Shown: positions 25,469-34,834, counted from the stretch's first letter. The stretch is 64,000 bases of DNA from Pseudodesulfovibrio sp. S3 (GCF_004025585.1 NZ_QTZO01000003.1:1-64000); one strand, 5' to 3'. Translations and numbers: made by a program. The notes: a model not told the origin generated them from the sequence alone.

Positions 25469-26392
25469 ATGGTCCAGAAATCAGAAACCATATGGTTTGA
25501 TGGCGAGCAGGTTCCCTGGGACGAGGCCAATGTCCACGTCCTGACGCATACGCTGCATTACGGAGCAGGCGTGTTCGAAGGCATTCGCGCTTATGAATGC
25601 GCAGATGGCTCCTCCGAGGTTTTCCGCCTGGAAGAGCACATGATCCGTCTGGTCAACTCCGCCAAGATTCTGGGAATAAAGGTGCCGTATACCGCTCAGG
25701 AATTGACCGAGGCCGCTGTAGAGACCCTCAAGCGCAACAAGCTGGCCGGTGCCTATGTCCGTCCCCTGGTCTTCATCGGTGAAGGCGTCATGGGCGTCCA
25801 TCCGGGCGACAATCCGATCCGGACCATTATCGCCACCTGGCCCTGGGGTGCGTATCTCGGCGATGAGGCATTGGAAAAAGGCATTGCCATCAAGACCAGC
25901 TCTTTCAATCGCCACCATGTCAATGTCATGATGACCAAGTCCAAGGCGTGCGGCAACTACGTCAATTCAGTGCTCGCCAAAATGGAAGCCGTGTCCGACG
26001 GGTATCACGAAGCAGTCCTGCTCGACACCACGGGCCACGTGTCGGAAGGTTCGGGCGAGAACATCTTCATGGTTGTGGACGATGTCATCTATACTCCTCA
26101 TGCCGACGGCGTTCTCGGTGGTCTGACCCGTAACTCCATCATTACCCTGGCCAATGACCTTGGCTACGAGGTGCGTGAGGAGCCGCTCACCCGCGACATG
26201 CTCTACGTTGCCGACGAAGTGTTCTTTACCGGCACCGCCGCGGAACTGACCCCTGTCAGTTCCATAGACCGTCGCGAGATCGGCGACGGCAAGGCCGGGC
26301 CCGTGGCCAAGATGCTCCAGACCGAATACTTCAAGATCGTCAAGGGCGAAAATCCGGACTACGAACATTGGCTCCATCGCTATCAGGTTTGA
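25469..26392 (+). CDS. ilvE: Branched-chain amino acid aminotransferase
   Basis: The 307-residue fold-type IV aminotransferase interconverts branched-chain amino acids and their 2-oxo acids. IWFDGEQVPWDEANVHVLTH and LHYGAGVFEGIRAYE are family openers; the PLP lysine lies in MTKSKACGNYVNSVLAKMEA (about residue 157). LLDTTGHVSEGSGENIFMV and EVFFTGTAAELTPVSSIDRR complete the cofactor site. AAGGAG lies ten bases before the ATG at 25469; a longer frame from 25418 was not chosen. It stands alone and is followed by a terminator. Confidence 0.95.
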   Translation: MVQKSETIWFDGEQVPWDEANVHVLTHTLHYGAGVFEGIRAYECADGSSEVFRLEEHMIRLVNSAKILGIKVPYTAQELTEAAVETLKRNKLAGAYVRPLVFIGEGVMGVHPGDNPIRTIIATWPWGAYLGDEALEKGIAIKTSSFNRHHVNVMMTKSKACGNYVNSVLAKMEAVSDGYHEAVLLDTTGHVSEGSGENIFMVVDDVIYTPHADGVLGGLTRNSIITLANDLGYEVREEPLTRDMLYVADEVFFTGTAAELTPVSSIDRREIGDGKAGPVAKMLQTEYFKIVKGENPDYEHWLHRYQV

Positions 26393-26429
26393 TAGAAAGT
26401 CTAGAAAACCGGTTCATCATCTGGTAAGT

Positions 26430-26470
26430 AAGGGGAAATCCGGCGCGGAATGTCGGCTTTCCCTTTTTTT
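26430..26470 (+). terminator. Rho-independent terminator after ilvE
   Basis: AAGGGGAAA..CCGGC pairs imperfectly (one bulge) with GTCGG.TTTCCCTT, followed by a run of seven T residues. Confidence 0.8.
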
Positions 26471-26523
26471 ACTTTGTTTTTTCAGGCGATTATTATTTCC
26501 GCGCCATAGCTCCAGGCACACAA

Positions 26524-28320
26524 ATGAGTACATCCAATCTCACTGCCAAGTATCGTCCCCAGACTTTTGAAGAAGTAGCTGGGCAACAGGCCGTCAAATC
26601 CATCCTTTCGCGGGCAGCCGCTCAGGACAAGATTGCGCCCGCCTATCTTTTTTCAGGTACCCGTGGCGTGGGCAAGACCACCATTGCCCGCATCTTTGCC
26701 AAGGCGCTCAACTGCGTCAACGCGCCTACGGGGGAACCCTGCAACCAGTGCTCCAACTGCAAGCAGATCACCGCAGGCGTGGCCGTGGATGTCATCGAGA
26801 TAGACGGTGCATCCAACCGCGGCATCGACGATGCCCGCAGGTTGAAGGAGGATATCGGTTACGCACCGCTCGAGTGCCGTTACAAGGTCTTTATCATTGA
26901 CGAGGCGCACATGCTCACCAAGGAAGCGTTCAACGCGCTTCTCAAGACCCTGGAAGAGCCGCCGCCTCGGGCTACCTTTATCATGGCGACCACCGAGCAT
27001 CACAAATTCCCGGCCACCATCGTCAGCCGGTGCCAGCATTACACCTTCAAGATGCTGCCTCAGGCGGAACTGGTGACGCACCTTGAAAAGATAATGAATC
27101 TTGAAAACTTGCGCTATGAAGCGGGTGCGCTTCAGATCATTGCCAAGCGCGGTGCGGGCAGTGTGCGCGATTCCATGTCCCTGCTCGGCCAGGCCCTGGC
27201 CATGGGTGAGGATGTGCTCAAGGAAGCGGATGTCCGCGGTTTTCTCGGCCTGGCAGGTCAGGATGTCTTTTTCGGTCTCATGGAGGCCATGCACGCGCGC
27301 AATCTCGTGGCCGTCGGTCATGTGCTTCGCCAGGTCCTTGACCAGGGTCTTGATCTCGGATTTTTCCTGCGCGAGCTGACCAACTGCTGGCGAAACATGT
27401 TCCTGCTCAGGCAGGCGGGTGAAGAGGCTTTGCCCCTGCTCGGTTTTTCCGGCGAAGAGGCCGTCACCTGGATGGATTGGGCGGGGCGGTTCGAGCCTGC
27501 GCATATCCATGCCTGCTGGCAGATGACTCTGGACGGCCAGCGCAAGGTCATGACCAGCCTGGAACCGGCCCTGGCCCTGGAGCTGTTGTTGCTCAACCTG
27601 ACCAGTCTGCCGGACCTGATCAACCTGGAATCCATGACCCCGAGGTCGCCCGGTTCCATGCCCAAGCCCCCCATGGCCGGACCGGGTGGGGCAATGCAGG
27701 GCGGTCCAGGTTCCGTGTCCGGGGGAATGCCCCGCAGCGGGCAGCAATTCTCATCACCACAGACTGCGCCGCAGCCTCCGCGACAGGAAATGAACAGGCC
27801 GGCACCCCGGCAGCCCGTGCAGTCTCCCCAGGCGCAACGCCCGGAAACCCCGGTCCAGACCCGGTCTGAACCGGAGCCGGAGCCTGACCCAGTAACGCCT
27901 TCGGACGCGCCGCCCATGTCCGAGCCCCCTGCACAGCCCAGAGTCGAGGCGTCCATTCCGGGGCCCCGTACCTGGGACGGTTTCCTCGCATTCGTGGAGG
28001 AGCGTAACGGGCGGTCGGGCGTCAAGGTGGCCATGCTGCATCTGGCCGAGGGCAAGCAAAAGGACGAGGAGTTGGTGGTCACCTGCAAATCCAGGACATT
28101 GTGTTCGCAATTGACGGAAAAGCAGACCCTAACCGCTCTTGATTCTTTGACAAAAGAATTTTTTGGTCCAACGGTTGAGGTTCGTGTGGAAACAGGCGAT
28201 ATTGCCGTTCCCAAAACGGACAGACAACTCATGGAAGAGGCTGAAAACCATCCGGGCGTGAACAAGATCATGGATGCTTTCAGTGCCCAATTGGTTTCGG
28301 TAAGTCCCAGAAAACATTAA
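26524..28320 (+). CDS. dnaX: DNA polymerase III subunits gamma and tau
   Basis: The 598-residue protein is the clamp-loader ATPase. Walker A is GTRGVGKTTIARIFAKALNC (about 45), a zinc-binding set C-x8-C-x2-C-x2-C follows in NCVNAPTGEPCNQCSNC, Walker B is VFIIDEAHMLTKEAFNALLK and sensor 1 is FIMATTEHHKFPATIVSRCQ. After domain III a long proline/glutamine-rich linker (about 375-475) leads to a C-terminal domain that would contact the polymerase (tau part). I see no A-rich slippery site in the linker that would make a short gamma form. It heads a dnaX-ybaB-recR-recD2 gene row. Confidence 0.95.
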   Translation: MSTSNLTAKYRPQTFEEVAGQQAVKSILSRAAAQDKIAPAYLFSGTRGVGKTTIARIFAKALNCVNAPTGEPCNQCSNCKQITAGVAVDVIEIDGASNRGIDDARRLKEDIGYAPLECRYKVFIIDEAHMLTKEAFNALLKTLEEPPPRATFIMATTEHHKFPATIVSRCQHYTFKMLPQAELVTHLEKIMNLENLRYEAGALQIIAKRGAGSVRDSMSLLGQALAMGEDVLKEADVRGFLGLAGQDVFFGLMEAMHARNLVAVGHVLRQVLDQGLDLGFFLRELTNCWRNMFLLRQAGEEALPLLGFSGEEAVTWMDWAGRFEPAHIHACWQMTLDGQRKVMTSLEPALALELLLLNLTSLPDLINLESMTPRSPGSMPKPPMAGPGGAMQGGPGSVSGGMPRSGQQFSSPQTAPQPPRQEMNRPAPRQPVQSPQAQRPETPVQTRSEPEPEPDPVTPSDAPPMSEPPAQPRVEASIPGPRTWDGFLAFVEERNGRSGVKVAMLHLAEGKQKDEELVVTCKSRTLCSQLTEKQTLTALDSLTKEFFGPTVEVRVETGDIAVPKTDRQLMEEAENHPGVNKIMDAFSAQLVSVSPRKH

Positions 28321-28346
28321 GAAGAGTATAATTCGAGGAGTATGTC

Positions 28347-28658
28347 ATGAAAGGCATGAACGAAATGATGCGGCAAGCCCAAATCATGCAGCGCAAAATG
28401 ACCGAGGCCCAGGACGCCCTCAAGACGCAGGTGGTCGAGGCGTCCAGCGGCGGCGGCATGGTCACCATCAAGATCACCGGCGGTCAGGAAGTGACCGAAG
28501 TGGTCATCGAACCGTCCGTCATGGAAGCGGGTGATGTGGAGATGCTCCAGGATCTGGTCATGACCGCTGCCAACGAGGCCATCAAGAAGTCCAAGGAGAT
28601 GATGGAAGATGCCATGAAGGGCGTTACCGGGGGCATGAGCATTCCCGGTATGTTTTAG
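28347..28658 (+). CDS. YbaB/EbfC family nucleoid-associated protein
   Basis: The 103-residue protein has the YbaB pattern: an N-terminal helix MNEMMRQAQIMQRKMTEAQD, beta strands VVEASSGGGMVTIKITGGQE and VIEPSVME, then a long C-terminal helix DLVMTAANEAIKKSKEMMED. Family members form DNA-binding dimers. Placement between dnaX and recR is strongly conserved across bacteria and supports the call. CGAGGAG precedes the ATG, and recR starts nine bases after the stop. Confidence 0.93.
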   Translation: MKGMNEMMRQAQIMQRKMTEAQDALKTQVVEASSGGGMVTIKITGGQEVTEVVIEPSVMEAGDVEMLQDLVMTAANEAIKKSKEMMEDAMKGVTGGMSIPGMF

Positions 28659-28666
28659 GAGCCTTT

Positions 28667-29272
28667 GTGCAGAATCTTCCCGGACCGCTCAAGGAAGTGG
28701 TCGACCAGCTCTCCGGGTTGCCCGGCATCGGGCCCAAGTCCGCTCTTCGCATCGCCTTGACGCTCCTCAAGATGCCGAGGGAAAAGGCGGGGGGGGTCGG
28801 GCAGGCAATCATTGATCTTCGTGAACGACTCTGCCTGTGCGACGACTGTGCCTGTCTGGCTGAATCAAGTCCGTGCGCCATCTGTTCAGACCCGTCGCGC
28901 GATTCCGATCAGCTCTGCCTGGTGCCGGAATGGGACGCGCTCCTGGCCATGGAGGAGATGGGCATCTACCGGGGAAAATATCTTGTCCTTGGTGGATTGC
29001 TGTCTCCCCTGGACGGGGTGGACCCCGGACACCTGGAAATCGACAGGTTGCGGCGCAGATTGGCCTCGGGTGAAATCTCCGAGCTGATACTGGCCCTTGG
29101 TGCCACTCTGGACGCTGAAGCCACGGCTTCCTATGTGAAGAACCTTGTGGAATCCGAGCTGCCCGGAGTGTGTGTAAGCCGCCTCGCTCAAGGCATCCCC
29201 ATCGGGGGCGAAGTCAAATTCATGGACAAGGAGACGTTGAAGCAGTCTCTGGTTCACCGGCAAAAAGTGTAA
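28667..29272 (+). CDS. recR: Recombination mediator RecR
   Basis: The 201-residue protein is RecR, which works with RecF/RecO to load RecA at gaps. A helix-hairpin-helix segment lies in QLSGLPGIGPKSALRIALTL, then a four-cysteine zinc finger in LCDDCACLAESSPCAICSD, and a Toprim domain with LCLVPEWDALLAMEEMGIYR and ELILALGATLDAEATASYV. The usual family form CVVE is LVPE here, a small departure. GTG at 28667 is the likely start, with TAGGAG just upstream inside the end of ybaB. Confidence 0.93.
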   Translation: MQNLPGPLKEVVDQLSGLPGIGPKSALRIALTLLKMPREKAGGVGQAIIDLRERLCLCDDCACLAESSPCAICSDPSRDSDQLCLVPEWDALLAMEEMGIYRGKYLVLGGLLSPLDGVDPGHLEIDRLRRRLASGEISELILALGATLDAEATASYVKNLVESELPGVCVSRLAQGIPIGGEVKFMDKETLKQSLVHRQKV

Positions 29273-29287
29273 CCATGAAGAGTGCTC

Positions 29288-31498
29288 ATGAGTGATGATA
29301 AGCTCGCGTATCTGTCCGGAGTCGAAGTCCAGGGCGTTGTCTATTACAACAAGGAAAACGGCTACACCATCGCCAGGGTCAGGATAAGGGACGAGCCGGG
29401 TCAGACCACCATTGTGGGGACTTTGGGGGAGCTGGCCGGAGGGGCGACCCTGGACCTGCACGGCAAGTGGATCACGCACCCCAAGTTCGGCCGTCAGTTC
29501 GAGGTCCAGACCTTTGAGCAGGCCCGTCCTGCTTCAGAGAACGGAGTCATCCGGTTTCTGCAATCCTCCATCAAGGGTGTGGGCGAGAAAACCGCCACGT
29601 TGCTGGTGGAGGAATTCGGTGTTCAGGTGCTGGACATTCTTGACGACGACCCGGAACGGCTCCTGAAGATCCGGGGCATTTCCAAGAAAAAACTCACGGA
29701 TATCATCGAGTCCTGGAGTCGCCAGAGGGAGATCAAGAATCTGTTGGTCTTTCTGCAGACCCATCATGTCCCCACCACCTTTGCCGGGAAGATATTCCAT
29801 CTTTACGGTGCCCAGGCTGAACGCAAGCTGCGGGAAAACCCCTATGATCTCGCCTATGAGATACGAGGGGTGGGTTTCAAGACGGCTGACCAGATGGCCA
29901 TGAAGCTGGGCTTTGCACCGGACTGCGCCCAGCGGTTGGAGGCGGCCATCGCCTATACCATGCTGACCGGTTGCGAACGCAATGGGCACTTGTTCCTGCC
30001 CAAGCCCAAATTGCTGGAAGATGTGGCCCGTATGCTCGATACCGGGGATTTCGACAAGCTTGAACTCGCTCTGTATTCGCTGGAGGAGAAAAAACGCATC
30101 CGTATAGAGGATTTGTCGGAACAGGGCATTTCCGAAGCCGTTTACCTCATGTATTTCTTTCATTTTGAAAACGAGATCACCCAGCGGCTTTACCAGCTCA
30201 TCAATCATCCCACCCCGGTCAGTCGCAAGAAGATCGACAAGACCCTGCCTCTGGTGGAAGAGAAGCTCGGATTCACGCTTTCGGCGGAACAGCGCGAGGC
30301 AGTGTTTGAATCCTGCTCGAACAAGGTGTTCATCATCACCGGCGGCCCCGGTACTGGTAAGACCACCATTACCAAGGCGATCATGATGACCCTCAAGGAG
30401 TTGGGCTTGAAGATCCTTCAGGCCGCTCCGACAGGCCGGGCGGCCAAGCGCATGTCCGAGGCCACCGGACATCAGGCCAAGACTGTGCACCGCATGCTCC
30501 AGTTTCAGCCCGACGGTGGCTTTCATTACTGTGAGGACCAGAAGCTCAAGGCCGACGTGCTGGTGGTGGACGAGGCATCCATGGTGGACGCGCAACTGTT
30601 CGTGGCCATTCTGCGAGCATTGCCGCATACCTGCCGTTTGATTCTTGTGGGTGACGTCAACCAGCTTCCGAGTGTGGGACCGGGCAACGTACTGGGAGAT
30701 TTGATCAATTCGGAACGGGTGCCGTGCGCCGTGCTGACCCATATTTTTCGTCAGGCCCAGGAAAGCTTTATCGTGGTCAATGCCCACCGCATCAATTCCG
30801 GGCAGTTTCCTCGTCAGCATCCGTGCCAGGCTCCCGAAGCCGACTTCTTCTGGATACCGCAGGAGGATTCGGCCAAGGTGCAGAAGCTCATCCTGGATTC
30901 GGTCTGCGAACGCATTCCCCAACGATATGGGTATGATCCCATGCGGGATATTCAGGTGCTCACTCCCATGCACAAGGGGGATGTCGGCACCCAGGCCCTG
31001 AACGTGGCCTTGCAGGAAAGGCTCAATCCGGCCAGACCCGGTGTGCGCGAACTCAAGCGCAAGTTTGCCACCTTTCGCGAGGGTGACCGTGTCATTCAGC
31101 TCAAGAACAATTATGACAAGGAAGTGTTCAACGGCGACCTTGGCTGGATAGTTGAGGTGGACCCGGAGGATCACGAGCTTTTCATCGAGTTCGACGGTAA
31201 TTATGTCCATTTCGAATCAAGCGAATTGGACGAACTGGGGCTGGCCTATGCCGTAAGTGTGCACAAATCTCAGGGCAGCGAATATCCGGCCGTGGTCATG
31301 CCCATCGTGACCCAGCACTTCATGTTGTTGCAGCGCAACCTGCTCTATACCGGCCTGACCCGCGCCCGTGAACTGGCCGTACTCATCGGTTCGGACCGGG
31401 CTTTTCAGATCGGTCTGAACAATGCCACTTCCGGCAATCGCCATACCCACCTGGCCCATCGCCTGCGCGCCATCTTCGCGGAAAACCGGCTCCATTAG
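29288..31498 (+). CDS. recD2: RecD-like ATP-dependent DNA helicase RecD2
   Basis: The 736-residue protein is a superfamily 1B helicase of the RecD2/YrrC kind, found without RecBC partners. It has the N-terminal OB-type domain (YLSGVEVQGVVYYNKENGYT), helix-hairpin-helix repeats (SIKGVGEKTATLLVEEFG, IRGISKKKLTDI, IRGVGFKTADQMAMKLGF), Walker A GGPGTGKTTITKAIMM (about 352), Walker B VLVVDEASMVDAQL, and a C-terminal SH3-like insertion before AYAVSVHKSQGSEYPAVVMP. It unwinds DNA 5' to 3' in studied relatives. The ATG at 29288, behind GAAGAG, is preferred to the GTG two codons earlier. It follows recR directly. Confidence 0.93.
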   Translation: MSDDKLAYLSGVEVQGVVYYNKENGYTIARVRIRDEPGQTTIVGTLGELAGGATLDLHGKWITHPKFGRQFEVQTFEQARPASENGVIRFLQSSIKGVGEKTATLLVEEFGVQVLDILDDDPERLLKIRGISKKKLTDIIESWSRQREIKNLLVFLQTHHVPTTFAGKIFHLYGAQAERKLRENPYDLAYEIRGVGFKTADQMAMKLGFAPDCAQRLEAAIAYTMLTGCERNGHLFLPKPKLLEDVARMLDTGDFDKLELALYSLEEKKRIRIEDLSEQGISEAVYLMYFFHFENEITQRLYQLINHPTPVSRKKIDKTLPLVEEKLGFTLSAEQREAVFESCSNKVFIITGGPGTGKTTITKAIMMTLKELGLKILQAAPTGRAAKRMSEATGHQAKTVHRMLQFQPDGGFHYCEDQKLKADVLVVDEASMVDAQLFVAILRALPHTCRLILVGDVNQLPSVGPGNVLGDLINSERVPCAVLTHIFRQAQESFIVVNAHRINSGQFPRQHPCQAPEADFFWIPQEDSAKVQKLILDSVCERIPQRYGYDPMRDIQVLTPMHKGDVGTQALNVALQERLNPARPGVRELKRKFATFREGDRVIQLKNNYDKEVFNGDLGWIVEVDPEDHELFIEFDGNYVHFESSELDELGLAYAVSVHKSQGSEYPAVVMPIVTQHFMLLQRNLLYTGLTRARELAVLIGSDRAFQIGLNNATSGNRHTHLAHRLRAIFAENRLH

Positions 31499-31602
31499 CG
31501 GGCTTTTCCCGTATAATCGAACCGTCCGGCTTGGATGTCACCTGTCTCCGGTTGCAAAACAATGGAAAAAATGGTGGATTATCCACTGGTATTTTTGTTT
31601 CT

Positions 31603-31613
31603 AATGATTATCA
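31603..31613. promoter_or_regulatory. Fur-like palindrome upstream of ferritin
   Basis: The sequence AATGATTATCATTT contains a perfect odd palindrome, ATGATTATCAT, the core of the classical Fur box. It sits about 80 bases before the ferritin ATG, where it could overlap the promoter. Iron-dependent control is an inference from this match and from the function of the gene. Confidence 0.6.
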
Positions 31614-31690
31614 TTTACTCTTGCGACACCCTCGGGTGCGAGGAAGCTCCGCCTGAATACATACGAAACACAAACGTCAAGGAGACAACC

Positions 31691-32197
31691 ATGCTCAGTG
31701 CAAAATTGGAAGATGCGCTCAACGCTCAAATGAATTGGGAAATCTATTCCGCTCATATCTACCTTTCCATGGCCTCTCATTTCTCTCAGGTGGGGCTGGC
31801 CGGATTTTCAGCCTGGATGTACGCGCAGTACCAGGAAGAGATGTTTCACGCCATGAGGTTCTTCAATTATATCAACGAGGCCGGAGGCCACGCCAAACTG
31901 GGAACCATCGAGGCTCCCGAGCATAGATGGGAAACGCCGCTGGCAGCCTTTGAAGAGGCCCTGGAGCACGAAAAGGGCGTGACCGCGCGTATCAACGACA
32001 TAGCCAATCTGGCCATGGACGAACGCAACCACGCTGTGGGTATTTTCCTCCAGTGGTTCATATCCGAGCAGGTCGAGGAAGAGGATTCCGTCAATGACGC
32101 CGTGGGCAAGCTGAAGCTCGTCGGCGACGGCGGCGGACTGTTCATGCTCGACCGGGATCTCGGCACTCGGGTGTTCACGCCCCCGACAAACGCATAG
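31691..32197 (+). CDS. ftnA: Ferritin (non-haem iron storage protein)
   Basis: The 168-residue protein is a bacterial ferritin of the FtnA type. LEDALNAQMNWEIYSAHIYL holds the first ferroxidase glutamate, YQEEMFHAMRFFNYINEAGG carries the E-x-x-H pair, and VTARINDIANLAMDERNHAV and FLQWFISEQVEEEDSVND carry later ligands. The four-helix bundle oxidises Fe(II) and stores it as mineral in a 24-subunit shell. The ATG at 31691 has AAGGAGACA upstream; the frame stays open to 31535, but that stretch has no family similarity. A Fur-like site lies upstream. Confidence 0.93.
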   Translation: MLSAKLEDALNAQMNWEIYSAHIYLSMASHFSQVGLAGFSAWMYAQYQEEMFHAMRFFNYINEAGGHAKLGTIEAPEHRWETPLAAFEEALEHEKGVTARINDIANLAMDERNHAVGIFLQWFISEQVEEEDSVNDAVGKLKLVGDGGGLFMLDRDLGTRVFTPPTNA

Positions 32198-32266
32198 AAT
32201 CGCATTGAACAGGCCGGAGGAGGATTTCTCTTCCGGCCTTTTACGTAACAACGACCAGGGGACGGC

Positions 32267-33949
32267 ATGACAGACATGAGCATCAATATCGTCATAGGCG
32301 GTGCGGCCGGGCAGGGGCTGGCAACCATCGGCCGGTTACTCTCCAAGGGAATCACCAGGGCAGGCTATCACATGCTGGTGACGCAGAAATACATGTCCCG
32401 CGTGCGCGGCGGACACAACACCTTTGCCATCAGAGTGGGCACGAAACCGATTTCAGGGCCTTGTGAACCCGTCAATATCCTGGCGGCTCTCAATGAGGAG
32501 ACGTTGAAAAAACATAGCGGGGCGCTTGCACCGGGAGGGCTTGTGGTGGCAGGCGATGATCTCGATTCCGCCGGCCTCAATGCCCTGCGCATTCCCTTCA
32601 AGGCCCTGGCCTCCAAACCACTTTTCTATAACATCGTTGTTCTCGGCGTGCTTGGCGGGGCTATTTGTCTTGATCTGGCCATTCTGGAATCCCTGTTGAA
32701 AGAAACCTTTGCCAAAAAGGGCGAGGAAGTCCTTCAGGGCAATCTTGAGGTGCTGCGAAAATCCTTCAATTGGGTTGCGGACCAAAAATACGATATCACT
32801 TGCATGGCAGCGCCCGAGAATCGTCATGGCAGAATGATGCTTAGCGGCAATGAAGCCGTGGCCCTGGGCGCACTGGCGGCAGGCTGCAATTTCGTTTCCT
32901 TTTATCCCATGTCGCCCGCCACTTCGGTGGCTTTGAGCCTCATAGCCAAAGGTGCTTCGCTTGGTTTGCAATACGAGCAGGTGGAGGACGAGATCGCGGC
33001 CGTGAATATGGCACTGGGCGCATCCTATGCCGGGGCCAGGGCCATGGTAACCACTTCCGGGGGCGGGTTTGCCCTTATGGAGGAGGGGGTGAGCCTGGCC
33101 GGGGTGTCGGAAACTCCGTTGGTCTGTGTGGTTGTCCAGAGGCCCGGCCCGGCCACGGGCATGGCTACCAGGACCGAGCAGTCAGACCTTAATCTCGTGG
33201 TCTATGCCGGGCATGGTGAATTTCCCCGTGCAGTGTTCGCTCCGTCCGATCCCGAGGATTGTTTTTACCTCACGCATCGTGCGTTCGACCTGGCTGAGAC
33301 TTTTCAGACGCCCATGTTCGTGCTTTCCGATCAGTATCTGGCGGATTCCTATCGCGACGTGGAGGTCTTTGATCTGGACAGCTTGCCCGAAACCGCCCGT
33401 CCGTTGCTTGATGCCGATGATGGTTACATGCGTTATGCCCTGACCGAAGACGGTATTTCGCCGCGACTGGTCCCCGGATTCTCCAAGGCATTGGTTCGGG
33501 CGGATTCCCATGAGCACGACGAGAAAGGGAAAATCACCGAGGACGGTCAAAACCGGGTGGTGCAGAATTCCAAGCGATTGCGCAAGGAAAGCGGGCTGTT
33601 CGAGGAGGTTATAGGGCCGGACTATTACGGCGAAGAAGGCGCGGATGTCGTGCTGCTGTGCTGGGGGACGACCCTTGGTTCCTGTCTTGAGGCCATGGAA
33701 TTGGCTGAAACGACCAAGAGTCTGGCTGTCCTCCATTTCAAGCAGGTATACCCGTTGCGGGAAGAACAGTTCCTGGAGCACCTGGAGGGGGCGGACAGGG
33801 TGATCAGCGTCGAAGGCAATGCCACGGCACAGTTTGCCCAATTGATTGCCAGGGAGACCGGTTTTTTGGTTCAGGATCGCATCCTGCGCTACGATGGCCG
33901 TCCCATGACGGCTGAATACGTCCTCAAGGGTCTGGAAGACATCATCTGA
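32267..33949 (+). CDS. korA: 2-oxoacid:acceptor oxidoreductase subunit alpha (gamma-alpha fusion)
   Basis: The 560-residue protein joins a gamma domain (about 1-180: IVIGGAAGQGLATIGRLLSK, MSRVRGGHNTFAIRVG) with an alpha domain (from about 190: GNEAVALGALAAGCNFVSFY then PMSPATSVALSLIAKG). LQYEQVEDEIAAVNMALGAS and RPGPATGMATRTEQSDLNLV are the typical CoA/TPP-interface blocks. With the beta subunit it oxidises a 2-oxo acid (2-oxoglutarate, pyruvate or a related acid) to acyl-CoA and reduces ferredoxin. The Kor name is by architecture; the substrate is not proved. It is 17 bases ahead of the beta gene. Confidence 0.88.
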   Translation: MTDMSINIVIGGAAGQGLATIGRLLSKGITRAGYHMLVTQKYMSRVRGGHNTFAIRVGTKPISGPCEPVNILAALNEETLKKHSGALAPGGLVVAGDDLDSAGLNALRIPFKALASKPLFYNIVVLGVLGGAICLDLAILESLLKETFAKKGEEVLQGNLEVLRKSFNWVADQKYDITCMAAPENRHGRMMLSGNEAVALGALAAGCNFVSFYPMSPATSVALSLIAKGASLGLQYEQVEDEIAAVNMALGASYAGARAMVTTSGGGFALMEEGVSLAGVSETPLVCVVVQRPGPATGMATRTEQSDLNLVVYAGHGEFPRAVFAPSDPEDCFYLTHRAFDLAETFQTPMFVLSDQYLADSYRDVEVFDLDSLPETARPLLDADDGYMRYALTEDGISPRLVPGFSKALVRADSHEHDEKGKITEDGQNRVVQNSKRLRKESGLFEEVIGPDYYGEEGADVVLLCWGTTLGSCLEAMELAETTKSLAVLHFKQVYPLREEQFLEHLEGADRVISVEGNATAQFAQLIARETGFLVQDRILRYDGRPMTAEYVLKGLEDII

Positions 33950-33966
33950 CATCAGGGAGAACGACC

Positions 33967-34797
33967 ATGATTTCCATTGAAGAATACGGCGATTTTGAAA
34001 CGTCCTGGTGCCCTGGTTGCGGCAATTTCTCCATTCTGAAAAGTCTTAAGGAGGCGCTTTCCGAGCTGGATATACAGCCCTATGAACTTCTGGTGTCCTC
34101 CGGCATCGGGCAGGCAGCCAAGCTGCCGCATTACATGCACTGCAACATGTTCAACGGGCTGCATGGACGCTCCCTGCCCGTGGCGCAGGGCATGAAAATG
34201 GCGAATCCGAAAATGAAGGTGCTGTGCGTCTCGGGCGACGGATGCAGCTATGGTGAAGGCGGCAACCACTTTATGGCCGCTATCAGGCGCAATCTGGATA
34301 TCACCTTGCTGGTTCACAACAACCAGATTTACGGCCTGACCAAAGGCCAGGCCAGCCCGACCACCGCGAGAGGTCATGTGACCAAGGCACAGCCCGGCGG
34401 CTCGAAATCGGAAGGGTTCAACCCGGTGAGTACGGCAGTGGCCATGAAGGCCGGGTTTGTGGCGCGCGCTTTTTCCGGCGAACCCGAACATCTTGTCACA
34501 ATGATAAAGGAGGCGATGGGCCACAAGGGTTTTTCCCTGGTGGACATCCTCCAGCCATGCGTTTCCTTCAACAAGCTCAACACGTTCGCATGGTATAAAG
34601 AGCGGTCCTATTTCCTGGAGGACCATGATCCCATGAATTGGGAGGCCGCCATGGTCAGAAGCGACGAATTCGGGGAGCGTATCCCCTTGGGCGTTCTGTA
34701 TCGCAATGACCGCCCGGTTTTTGAAACCGGGAACAGGCTGGCTGATCATGAATACGCTAAAAACGACTTGAAAGCAGTGTTGCAGTCGTATACCTAG
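33967..34797 (+). CDS. korB: 2-oxoacid:ferredoxin oxidoreductase subunit beta
   Basis: The 276-residue protein is the thiamine-diphosphate-binding subunit. It opens with FETSWCPGCGNFSILKSLKE, whose CxxC pair would bind the 4Fe-4S cluster, and has the TPP motif VSGDGCSYGEGGNHFMAA through NNQIYGLTKGQASPT. A further cysteine in the ILQPCVSFNKLNT region completes the cluster set. Neither a separate ferredoxin-like delta subunit nor extra cluster domains are encoded, so this is the simple two-gene type. Strict anaerobes commonly carry several paralogues, so the substrate is left open. Confidence 0.9.
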   Translation: MISIEEYGDFETSWCPGCGNFSILKSLKEALSELDIQPYELLVSSGIGQAAKLPHYMHCNMFNGLHGRSLPVAQGMKMANPKMKVLCVSGDGCSYGEGGNHFMAAIRRNLDITLLVHNNQIYGLTKGQASPTTARGHVTKAQPGGSKSEGFNPVSTAVAMKAGFVARAFSGEPEHLVTMIKEAMGHKGFSLVDILQPCVSFNKLNTFAWYKERSYFLEDHDPMNWEAAMVRSDEFGERIPLGVLYRNDRPVFETGNRLADHEYAKNDLKAVLQSYT

Positions 34798-34834
34798 GGC
34801 GGCGTCCACTGTTATTACTTTTAATGAGGTACCA

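Noticed and set aside
26653-27747. A 364-codon minus-strand open frame.
   Set aside because: Antisense to the dnaX ATPase and zinc-binding region; histidine/glycine-rich content is that of a shadow frame.
27650-27960. Possible programmed frameshift in dnaX to make a short gamma subunit.
   Set aside because: No A-rich slippery heptamer with a following hairpin is seen in the linker region.
29534-31210. A 558-codon open frame on the minus strand.
   Set aside because: It lies wholly antisense to recD2, which has intact helicase motifs; the translated antisense product has no recognisable domain, as expected for a shadow frame in a GC-biased gene.
31535-31690. An N-terminal extension of ferritin that looks like a membrane segment (YPLVFLFLMIIIY).
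   Set aside because: It has no ribosome binding site, spans the Fur-like site, and ferritins start at the MLSAKLEDAL position, which has AAGGAG upstream.
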